Shown piece after piece: positions 1-9,800 of a stretch of 64,000 nucleotides of DNA. The DNA lies in contig NMRA01000238.1 in the NCBI GenBank assembly GCA_002633005.1, positions 498,001 to 562,000 on the forward strand, in the 5' to 3' direction. The notes under the pieces were generated by a model, which saw only the letters and a program-made list of their open reading frames with translations, was not told the DNA's origin and did not search any database. Source of the stretch: Phoronis australis (Eukaryota; Phoronida; Phoronidae). Both the position numbers and the translations under genes were made by a program. How positions within the stretch are numbered: position 1 is the stretch's first letter; each line of letters begins with the position of its first letter.

Positions 1-378
1 GCTCAGCTGTTGTGCATTGGCACTACTTTTTGTGGCATCCCAGGCCTGCCGGGATCGGTTCATGGCACTCATCCCCATTAGTCTTTATTTTACACGTGAA
101 GAATTGCCAAACACAGAAAACCTGTGCTTTCGAAATCACAAGGTTCAAAACTATGGTAATTGCCCTCGCATGCATGCAAACACAGACATAGACTGTAACT
201 AAGAACATACTGTATGTGTGGGTGCATGCGTACGTGCGTGTGTTTGTGTGTCCACTGATCGACGAGTGACACCGATTATGCGATTTCTACGTTAGTGCTG
301 TCACGCTAAGCCGCCATTGGAAAACACTACTGTTAAAAGTTTACCAACTACACACATCAATTTCTAAATATGATATAC
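1..378. other. No gene recognised (left edge)
   Basis: No exon or repeat is recognised here. It lies downstream (minus direction) of the THAP-type exon at 379-567, so it should be intron of that gene. I saw no exon carrying the missing second half of the THAP zinc site. A short GT-rich patch lies near 205-250. Confidence 0.4.
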
Positions 379-567
379 CTGTGAGAAAATGAACACTTGA
401 TCGTATTTCCCTGGTTGGAAATCCTGTCTCCGAATGACGGCTATCCATGCCTCTGCTTGAAGTGGTCGCTTCTTCTCCGATGGGAAACTAAAGAAACTTA
501 TTTGATTCCCGTGAATCTTTTTTCCCCAACGATTTGTGCAGTTATATGCTACGCAACTTTTCATCAT
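379..567 (-). CDS. THAP-type zinc finger, first exon (partial gene)
   Basis: This 63-codon exon opens with two consecutive ATGs (first at 567) and ends at a good donor (CAG|GTATAT) at 379/378. The peptide starts MMKSCVAYNC, a C-x4-C pair near the N-terminus. It is followed by a basic segment, FFSFP, and an AW-I-x2-I-R-R motif, which is the order of the first half of a THAP (C2CH) DNA-binding domain. The second half (C-x2-H and the AVPTIF box) would be in a later exon to the left and is not found in the window. THAP domains occur in host transcription regulators and in P-element-like transposases; this one could be either. The family call rests on pattern only. Confidence 0.55.
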
Positions 568-792
568 ATTGGACTAGAACTGACAAAACACGTAAAACTG
601 AGATGTTTTGAAATACCTAAACCGTACAGCTAACAGGTATTCAAGGGGCATCTCCAGCTGTTTTGCTCCGCGGTTCATTGTCAAGTGACTTTGTGACGTA
701 ACTGGAAATTGGTGTATACAGTTGTAGAAATGTCAGTACGTGTAAAAATGTTGACACATGAAACATGAATGACTCTTTTCCTATATCTTCAG

Positions 793-854
793 ATTCAGTT
801 CTGCTTACAACCTAAAGAGGAGCAACAGACTACCATCCAACCAAGCACGTCCAG
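793..854 (+). CDS. Exon preceding the UIM/HECT-like exon
   Basis: This 62-bp exon lies between an acceptor (ATATCTTCAG) and a consensus donor (CCAG|GTAAGG). It is read in the frame IQFCLQPKEEQQTTIQ. It ends in phase 2 (AG), which joins exactly to the A that opens the exon at 1305, giving an uninterrupted frame. The peptide is Gln/Thr/Ser-rich linker with no recognised domain. Support comes from the two splice sites and the matching phase. Confidence 0.5.
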
Positions 855-1304
855 GTAAGGATACTTATATGTGTCCACATTTACACTAAACGCTTTACAA
901 TTTCAAAAATCTTACTTGTTAAGTCATCCAAAATTATTCATCAAAAACATTTTTTATGCGACCACATATTTGTATGTGGGGACATAATTACGGTGCAATC
1001 ATGCATGAGCGCACTTCAATGCTCGGTGTTGCTCTTCTTGACATCCCCATCAATTTGCAAATGGTCTTGTGAATGATAGTTTTACTTTTCTTTATCATTT
1101 ATATGGATACGTGTGTGTGTGTTTACATCGTGCTTCCCATTAGATAGGACATAGCTTGGACCTTCTGGAATTACCTCACAATGTCAAAAATAAAATCCGA
1201 TCAAGGGCTTAAGTTAATTCAAAAGCAAATCAGATGTTGAGCAGGTGTCACGAGTGCGTGGTGATTCGCTTGTGTCAAAGCATATCCACTACATTCTTTT
1301 TCAG

Positions 1305-1549
1305 AAACACATACGACACATACATAAATCTGATTGCTAGCGAGCAACAAGAACTTGAAGATCGACAGCTGGCTGAGGCTGTTCAAGCCAGCCTCAATGA
1401 CCCTCAGCCCTCCTCAGGACTAGAAGACATCCTTAGGGCTTGGGCAGCTTCATCCACAATCCAGGATGTCAAGTCAAACATTATTGTCAATAGAAGGACA
1501 GTTTTCTCAAGTGCTGTAAGGGCACTGAAGAAGACGTCCTTCAACTTTG
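1305..1549 (+). CDS. Ubiquitin-interacting motif plus start of a HECT E3-like domain (partial or broken)
   Basis: The exon opens after a pyrimidine-rich acceptor (CTTTTTCAG) at 1304. Its peptide contains ELEDRQLAEAVQASLND, which fits the ubiquitin-interacting motif (acidic residues, then L-x2-A-x3-S). It continues with I-L-R-A-W, an N-I-I-V-N-R-R-x-V-F segment and SAVRALKKTSF. This resembles the entry into the HECT domain of the many G2E3-like ligases of invertebrates and fish. The right end is uncertain: a weak donor (TTTG|GTCACA) follows 1549, otherwise the frame runs on to a stop at about 1635. No catalytic HECT cysteine region is seen downstream, where retrotransposon sequence begins within 250 bp. 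It is therefore either a truncated copy or a gene interrupted by an insertion. Confidence 0.45.
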
Positions 1550-1800
1550 GTCACAAGCCATATAATTATATACTAAGTTATCGCACATATGTATTTTCAT
1601 TATGGAATACAAATATTTTGACATCAAATGTATAAGATCAAATATAAATATAAGGTATCGAATACACATAATTACATCAAACCTAATTTTTTGAACACTG
1701 AATTTTGCAACACATAACACGCCATACTAGACAGCTTGCTTCATGTGACAGCCTATATTCTGAAGTTTGTGAAAAAGTTACGTAGACAACAAGTGTAAAA

Positions 1801-2463
1801 CTGACTGAGGATGACTTGGAAAATGTGAAATTAATGTGGATCAAACACATTCAGAGCAACTATTACTCTCGCGAACTTAGTGGTAATGACGACCCAACCC
1901 CACTTACCCCATCACATCTGATCCATGGACGTATGACTTCAACATTACCCCGCCCGTTTACAGAACTTGACGAAATAAAAGATCCAGATTTTACTCAACG
2001 ACACGATTTCATGAATAGACGAGTGAAATATTTGAATAAGCTGTATAAAGACCTTTGGACACGATGGAAAAACGAATATTTAGCATCCCTCCGAGAGAGA
2101 CACGCTCAATCTGCAACACGTGGCAGAATTCAGAAAAACGTAATTACCAAGGGAGACGTCGTGTTTATTCAGTCCGACACTGAAAAACGTGTCAACTGGC
2201 ACATGGGCATCGTGAAAGATTTGAACATTGGAGCTGATGGATTCGTACGTTCAGCAATCATCAAGACGAGAAATGGATTGACAAATCGACCAATAGCTAA
2301 ACTCTACCCGCTCGAAGTAAACAGTAACGTAATGAACAACGATAACACAGACTTTGAAATCAATCAAGAAGCTGTGGATCGACCCAAGCATCAAGCAGCT
2401 AAATTGGCTATGGAAAGAATCAAGCGTTTATTCACCCAAGACCAAGATGAACATTCAGATTAA
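1801..2463 (+). pseudogene. BEL/Pao retrotransposon pol, C-terminal remnant with internal deletion
   Basis: The reading frame starts with LTEDDLENVKLMWIKHIQ, which matches the linker before the integrase of BEL/Pao polyproteins. Within a few residues it reaches DDPTPLTPSHLIHGR, the end of the integrase core. The region then shows the BEL/Pao C-terminal domain (DUF5641 type): a basic stretch with LWTRWKNEYLASLRERH, GDVVFIQSD, W-H-M-G, DGFVRSAIIKTRNG and KLYPLE, and stops at 2461. The zinc-binding and catalytic integrase core that should lie between the first two motifs is missing. No protease, reverse transcriptase or RNase H sequence is seen upstream. It is therefore an internally deleted, non-functional fossil whose remaining frame is still open. 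Confidence 0.8.
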
Positions 2464-2617
2464 TTGTAAATCAAGCAGTGACTATGTATTCCGTGCATAA
2501 CCATATGACTAGTTTGTGTACTTGTATTCTTAATTTGATGTGATTTTGAGTGAGCGCAACATAACTTTACAATGGATTGTTAAATTTTGACCATTTTCAC
2601 ACTTTCGGCCGGCGGAG

Positions 2618-2800
2618 TGTCATGAATTCTCATGAAGTTAATTAAGTGCAAATTTCATCCTTTCCTGTGACGTACAACTATCCCAACTATACTACCACGA
2701 CCATCCCCACACTAGTGGAATCCATGTCTCCACATTAATGATATTTCCATGAGAGTTAGTTTACATTACTTAGTACCTCTAAGTTCGTCATTCTTGTTTC
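2618..2800 (+). mobile_element. Probable start of the BEL/Pao 3' LTR
   Basis: About 150 bp after the pol stop there is a purine/GC-rich tract (CGGCCGGCGGAGTG, ending about 2619), followed by TGTCATGAATTC. BEL/Pao elements typically have such a polypurine tract immediately before a TG-starting LTR. The right LTR boundary is not resolvable, because no second LTR or target-site duplication was found. The listed end is arbitrary. Confidence 0.45.
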
Positions 2801-3742
2801 TTCAATTCGTCATTATTAGTTATCCAGTTCATCATTCTTATTTATTATTTCTGTTCGTAGGTCATGTCTCAAAGCCAGATGGACAGGCAGAAAGGTAACC
2901 AATAGCTTGATGCTGAAGCAGAGGTTGTCATTGAACTTTGGTAGGATGATGGATGTTTTCCAGTAAATGGGTACCAGGAAAAGGACTAAAAAACTGCTCA
3001 GTGAAGCAAAGTACAAGACTGAGACAGCTATGGAAACACATAAGAGTACACGTCAGACCACTACTAAACTGTCTATTCCAGGTTAGTCCCCCATTTTCTG
3101 TGCGTACGCCATATCCCTGCAGCCCTTCAGTGAATCCATGATAATTATTAATAATTACCTAATTAACTAACATCCTATTTTTCATATCAGGGAAAACCCT
3201 GCAAGAGTTAAGGTCTTGTTTTTCCGCCTCGTATATCAACATTGGGTATAGCAACAGTGGGGTAGGGTAAAATAATAGATTAATTGTAACACAGAGTAGT
3301 TTGGGGAGGGGGGGGTAAGTGAAACAGACCAGACAGGAGATACACAGGTAATACATGTGGTATAATATAATTTTGAAAAACAAGACCGAAGGTCTACAAA
3401 TAACTTTATATTTACATTTTAGCCAGTCAATATTGCAATTTTTGCTTTTTATTCTAGCCATGGACCTACCGTACGGACTCCTGAAAACCACACTGGCTGA
3501 GAACACTTTCAAAGGAATTACCAAGTTATTATTTAGGGAACTGCTCAACTGGATGCTCCAGGATCTCTAAGCTACTAATAAGCTATACGTGGTATACACG
3601 CCATATACAGGACGTATACTTCATGTACAATACTTGGTGTGTACCTTGGACAGTATATAACCAGTGATACATTGGTGTAGATGTTGTATACATTAGACAC
3701 AAACCATGCACATGTCGTATTCGCGGTATACAGGCTGTATAG
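2801..3742. other. Intergenic, no gene recognised
   Basis: No coding exon is supported. A G-run lies at about 3303-3315. From about 3585 to 3735 the sequence is unusually rich in GTATAC-like words, a low-complexity patch just before the piggyBac remnant. The open frames here show no recognisable domain. Confidence 0.4.
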
Positions 3743-4737
3743 TTGATGAAGGACACACCAGTTAGGTGGGGTTTGAAGGTGTTTGTTGTTGCTGAGAGTT
3801 CACCAGGATATGTGATGAACCTTAGTTAAGGTGTATACTGGGAAAACAGAAAATGTCAGGGATAATGAAGCAGCTCACGATGCTGTGATGGAACTGACTG
3901 AGCCATTTCTGAATGTTGGCCATCGCCTATTCATGGACAACCTTTATTTCAGTATCCCCACATTGGAGTCCCTTTTAGCACCTGCGATGCTGGCTTGTGG
4001 GATAGTCAGGGCAAATCATGAAGATCTCCCAAAAGAGTGCATGAACAGTGTTTCACCAATGGTGAAGTCTATGAACCCAGGTGACGCACACTTCAGGTTT
4101 AAAGGCTCTCTCACTGCAACAGCGTGGATGGATAGGAAGCTTGAAAAAATATTAACAGTACTGACAGTATGGCCTGACATTCTGCTTAGTATCCTGGTCA
4201 ACCAGAGTCAATGGTCAATTTGTGAAAGTTGATGTGAATCGCCTAGACATGATATCAGAATACAACACACACATGGGTGGGGTTGATTTGTCGCACCAAT
4301 GAATCAATTCCCACAACCGCCTAATGAGAGGTTTCTTGTATTATTTGAAGTTACTTTGTTTCACGATAGAGACTGCGTGGATCAACTCATTTCTGTTGCA
4401 ACGAAAGCTGAGTGGTGAAAACACCAAGATGAAGACTTTACTCTGCTATTGTGCGAGGAGCTGATTGGCCGCAATATGGCGCACCTCTACGCTTGAGGAT
4501 TGTGCACGTCTAAACTGTAATTTGAACCATGCCCCTGTGAAAGAGGTTGACAAAAAATGATCAGCTTGTGTTGTTTATCATCAGTGTGTTGAAACCATGT
4601 ACTGTTGTTCGGTGTGCCGAGCGCACATGTGTTCTGCTCCGTGTTTTGGCAGGTATCACTATCTACACGACTATGAGTACGACGACCCTGAGAACCCAGA
4701 CACTCCGAAAAAAAGAAAAATGCCGAGACATTTGTGA
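3743..4737 (+). pseudogene. piggyBac-like transposase, broken
   Basis: Four stretches in changing frames align in order with the C-terminal half of piggyBac transposases. At 3743-3827 there is a RWGLKVFVVAESSPGYV block. From 3831 the sequence runs from VYTGK through HRLFMDNLYFSIPTLESLL, ACGIVRAN, LPKE and a DRKLEKI segment. In another frame, from about 4212, VDVNRLDMISEYNTHMGGVDL is interrupted by a stop near 4302, after which the helical tail ETAWINSFLLQRKL continues. A final stretch at 4561-4737 has a cysteine/histidine cluster (YCCSVCRAHMCSAPCFGRYH) matching the zinc-binding C-terminal domain. There is a frameshift plus stop at about 3828, another frameshift at about 4212, a stop near 4302 and further stops before 4561. 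The N-terminal half is absent, so the copy cannot encode an active enzyme. Confidence 0.8.
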
Positions 4738-4762
4738 CATAAGTTATCTTTTTGCACAATAG

Positions 4763-4896
4763 ATGATGCTTTACACAGGATTGACTCTTTAAAAGTGGAG
4801 GCAGGAGGGGTGGATTTTAAAATAAATGGCCGACCAAATGATCTTGAAATTGCTAGAAGGATTTTATCGAACTTTCTAGACGAATTGCTGCTATAA
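4763..4896 (+). CDS. Possible terminal exon, unknown protein
   Basis: After an acceptor-like TTTTTGCACAATAG ending at 4762, a 44-codon frame runs to TAA at 4894-4896. It contains RIDSLKVEAGGVDFKINGR and then PNDLEIARRILSNFLDELL. The composition looks protein-like and amphipathic rather than random, but I do not recognise the family and no upstream exon was found. It could be the tail of a gene disrupted by the neighbouring piggyBac copy, or chance. Confidence 0.25.
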
Positions 4897-6798
4897 AAGG
4901 CTCAGGACTTCGCTGATCAAAAATACCAGTCATCAAGTCGTAGTCAAGACCTGTGGTTATTGATAGCCTGAGTGTATTTCGCCGTCGCTCGACATTACAA
5001 CTACAGCCTACAGCCAAGTGTATGTGTTTATCTTCTTGTCTCGTCAGTCGGAGAGCTGGACTCTGTCACACATTGTTAATAGATGCTCTGGTGTGTTGTT
5101 TTGCTGTCCTTAGGATCGTGTCGTCAGGCGTAAAGCTCAAGGTCAAGGACCGTCGCCGTATAACCACAGTGCAGGACCAGGACAGAGACTCTAGTGTGTT
5201 TACTCTGACGTCAGGGACTCTTGTCGTTTGTATAATTTTCCTTTAAAATTTGATACTTAATTGTGTGTTTGTATTGTTATCATGTTGTTACAATATATTT
5301 ACTCATTGTTTGTCCATACACTGTGTCGCCAGTTCTCTCAAAGTTTGACTAAATTTCTGTCCTGTTCCAAATTCTCTTGTGTGCACGTCACACATTAAAA
5401 ACTGGTATCCTAGAACGTTAGTGATGATAGTAAACTGTGAGTGACTATAAAAATGTGTCTGAACTATGTGGATTGTGTTTATGTGGCTGAAGTAGGTATG
5501 TTATGTAAAATTGTCGATTGATGAGTTTTCAAATTACAGATTAACACAAATTTATGTTGCTTTCTTCACAATTCTATGAATTTGCTCATAAGCTGTTAAA
5601 AGCTAAACACATAGAAAATTTAATGCTCTTTCCAAAAATGTATATATTGTTTGTGTTAACTTGAGAAATATAGCCAATGTTGTTCTATTCCTGAACTCAG
5701 TGTTGTTGTTTTTGCTAACTCTGAAATGAGGTCAGGTCACTGGTTACTGAACTGGTGAAAGTAGACCAGGCTCTGTAGGGTTAAGGGTTCACCTACATCT
5801 CTGAGCCCTAAGAGACCAAATGTCACAGGAAATCAATTCATGACCGAGCAGGGACGTTGACAAAAACTCTGCCTTCCACCAACCATAACTTGATGAGACC
5901 CGTGCACGGACTATTACTGGAGAAAGTCTTTCAAAACATTACTTAACGGACATTAACCTGAAACTCAAACACTACTACTACAGTCGTTCTACCACAAAGG
6001 TTCAAATTAATAATCTTTCTGGATATACTGTGCTAACTTATCTAAATATCTTCAAAGTAACATAGAGATTTTTGCCATAATGCAAACAAGAAGCACCAAA
6101 TCAACATTATTATCCAACACAACAGTTCTGATTGGACACAGGTCGACAGCCTACGTCATATCTTCTTTACCTAAAAATCTATTAGTAAGTTAACTCCATA
6201 ATACATTTATATTATGGATATTAGTTGTGTTTCCATCAATGTGTCTACCTAATCACATACACACAGCCAAGTGGTTACCATGCAACCATAGATCACCGAC
6301 AACAGACTGGCAACTCCAATTTTTCTAACATATTATCTTCCAATGCAAAAGTCAACGTCCAGTTAGTGAGCAGACAATGTACTTGCCAGAGTAACACGTG
6401 CATGACACCAGGCACCACTGGTGAATGACGTCACAGCCAATAGAGTGGGTTGTGGCTTGTATGCAAGATCAATGATCTAGTGTACTGAGAATATACAGTT
6501 GTCTGTCCATGCACTGGAATCTATGATCCAACCGCCAATTTAAAGATAGAAGGCGATATGTACTTACAAACCGTACGTACATAATTTATAACACCAGGCC
6601 AAAGGACAAGCATTGAAAGAAAAAAGTAATATCAATTAAACGATACATATAATAAATAAATTAACAAGTAAATGTTATTTGGCAGATGACCACCACTCTC
6701 CAGTTTGTAAGGACAAACCTTCTCTGTTACATTGCACTTGTTTACGTTGCCATCAGCAATAACCTTCACCGTCGTAGTTCTCGTCCCTTATTACCTCT
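4897..6798. other. Intergenic; includes the 3' flank of TRAPPC4
   Basis: No exon is supported between the possible exon ending at 4896 and the TRAPPC4 stop codon. The right end must contain the TRAPPC4 3' UTR (minus strand). I could not identify a convincing AATAAA close to the stop. Confidence 0.4.
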
Positions 6799-6871
6799 CT
6801 AAATATTGCTGATTCCAGTCCGTTCTGCCAACTCCAATGCACTTTGCAGATTAGTGTCGAATAGTTCACAT
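6799..6871 (-). CDS. TRAPPC4: TRAPPC4 exon 5 (terminal)
   Basis: Follows CTTTTTCAG and encodes [19 protein letters not shown] then ISNI and a TAG stop. This is the expected C-terminal helix of the subunit. Confidence 0.95.
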
Positions 6872-9800
6872 CTGAAAAAGACCAACATCACTTGTGCGAG
6901 ATGTTGTACAGCATTAGGGCACAATTTTTTTAATAAGAAAATGCAAATAAATCGCCCTTTCATCCAGTTGCAGGTAAGAGTATCAATAATAACAATTGCT
7001 TGTATCAACGAGAGTGATACCCCCTATGCTCACTCTGGGCTAGTTAACCTTGTTCAAATACTTACCTAATTGGCATGTCTATGGAGTAGAATGGATTCTT
7101 CAAGGCAAAGTCTGAGTAGATTTCGTATAGTTTCTTGAGCAGTGAGTCAATCCCAAGCTGTCTCAGGTCTGTGATGACAATGAATTTAATGCCTGAAAAC
7201 ATACACAAGAACTCAGATGTAAAGCAGCTGCATGTACATGATGGATATTTCAAACCTTATTCACAAAAAACTGACCGTATTTACAATATTTCGCATGCCT
7301 TATCTTCATTCTCGGGAACTTCAAAGACGAAATATACACTGGCGTAGCAAGAAACAAGATTTAGCATAACCGTGTGAAAATTTGTTAACTATTTATCCAA
7401 GGTCAAAGATTACAGGGCAGCCACTCAAATCAAAACTGTTGCCACATACAAATATGTAGGTGCATAAAAAATCTAACCAGGGATTTTTGAGATATCGAGT
7501 GGACACCCGGACAACCTAATATCTGGACGCCAGAACAAAGTGATGACAATAACCATATGTGGGCGATTCAAAATCAATTCACTGTTGCAAGTGCTCAAAA
7601 TAACACTCAAGCTTCACACTGCAAAACACGTTAACAAAAAGCTCTTATTATAGAATTCTGTTGGTTAATCTAAAAAAATAACTTGTTAGGCCAAAGAAAA
7701 TAGCACAATGGCTTCCTGTCACAGGCTTTTGAAAACAAAAGCCATGACGCAACATTTTTATTAGTTCATATTTTAGCAAAAACACCCGATGGAAGCTGCA
7801 GTGGGTAAGGATCAATTTCGAAAAAAGTTGGACACAGACTATAACCGATTCAGCGCTATTTTTGGCCTTACCATAAATTGTGCCACAACAAAATAGAACA
7901 CTACCACTGACATCTACAGCAAAACAGAAAACTCACCCGTCATTGTCTGGAAGCAGTGAAGTTTAAATGTGTCCGTTTCCAAAACTTCGATACCAGATGA
8001 CCTCACCTCAGGGGACAGTTGACAGCCAAAAGCAAACAAGCTGGAAATGAATTAAGCTGCAGTTACCAGCTAGTAAATACATGAAGAAATGCAGGCAATT
8101 TTTACAAGAGCAACGCAGAGCGTTGAAATGCACCCATGAATGCACCACAAACAATGTGCTTCTTGGGGTGTTTATTTGGAAAATAAAAAATGGCCACAAG
8201 ATGATGCAAAATGCATCGAATCCATCCGAAAACTGGTATGTGTCATCAAAGTTATTAACCAAATTTCACAAAAATCCATCAAGGAACTTCTGAGAAATTG
8301 AAGAAAATGACAAAAATAAAATTGCCAGTAGGAGGCTATAGGCACAAAAAACATAACTGCCACTAACAGGCGCCACAGTAGATGAAGTTGTCAGAAAATC
8401 GTCGTCAGACTTCCTCTTCACATTAGGAACATACATGCCAATTTCCACAACCATCCTTTGAGTGATTTGGTTGACAGAGGGGCAGACGCCAAATAACAAG
8501 ACTCGGAAACAGTAAAAATGGCCACTATGTGGTGCAAAATACAACGAATCAAACCAAAAACCAGCTCACTAATAAGATTTCTGTCTGCAAAATTTTAAAA
8601 ATCTGTTGAGAACCTTTGAAGATACAGAGGTAAAACTAAAAAAAAATAAAATTGCCACTAGACTTCAGGTCAGACTCCACCTGTTCCTTATGTCGGGCAT
8701 TCATGTGATTGTTAGCATTACTATTAAAAAAATCTTGGCCCCTCACATTTCATAGGGCACATAATATTTGAAAGATATTGGCCCAGTTGGAGACTAGCCA
8801 GATATAGTTAAGAGATATCCCTGAAAATGACAAAATTGGCCTTTTCCATTTTTTACAATGACTCAAAACTGATGGGATTCTTGACATTTTTTAAAAATAT
8901 TGTTTGATGGTATTAATGGAATTGAGCCCAAAAATGTCGACGCAGTAATTTTGTGCTACTTAGTTTCATTTAAAAATTGGAGAATATAACTTCATTTAGC
9001 AGCTGTATTCTGACAAAAAATGGGGAGATTCTACCGAACTGCTATAACGCGTCCGCCAACACAAATTTATCAAGCAGAATACTTACGAATGAAACATGCT
9101 GGCTAACATAATCTTTTCATTACTAGTCAGTCTGGGCCGGCCGAACTTAATGGCTATGGGATAGTTCTCTTCACTGGCGATCATTTCCAGCACATCGCGG
9201 TCATCTTCCAGTTTTCTCCCAACAGCATTCATCCCATTAACGGCAAGCACAGTATGACCAACTGCAATATCAATATACATACACCATTCTTATTGGGCAA
9301 AAATCATATACCATGTAACATTTTTACACTGAAAGTTATCTTTCATTTTGTTAACTTACACCTCACAAGCACTATTCACTTAATTCAAATTTTTCGAGTT
9401 CTTGATTAGGTGCAGGTTGCCAATGCAACTTCAGATTATGTTTGGTGACCTGGGAAAAGTCGCCACTGCGAGTATGAACATCAGATAAAAATTCCCTTGA
9501 AATTTGTTTAAGTTTGTGTCGACTTCCAAACTTACTTACTTTTAATACTGCACACGAGTCGCTAAGGGCAACTGAATGAAGGACTATTTAAAAAAAAGTT
9601 TAATTATGTATTTATTCACACTTGTTCATTATAATTCCAGGTGTATATGAATGCAGGTTTCTGTTGTAATTGTCAATGTCATTCGTCCTTCATCTTTCTG
9701 TGGTTTCTTGGGCTTCGTCAGTTTTATGGTTCCTTGGAAGTTTTGTTTTATTTATACTGCTGGCAGGAGGCTGTTTTTAGTCTTTCAGCGTGCAATCAGG

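Noticed and set aside
4953-5246. 97-codon plus-strand frame
   Set aside because: Low-complexity composition, no recognised motif, no splice context.
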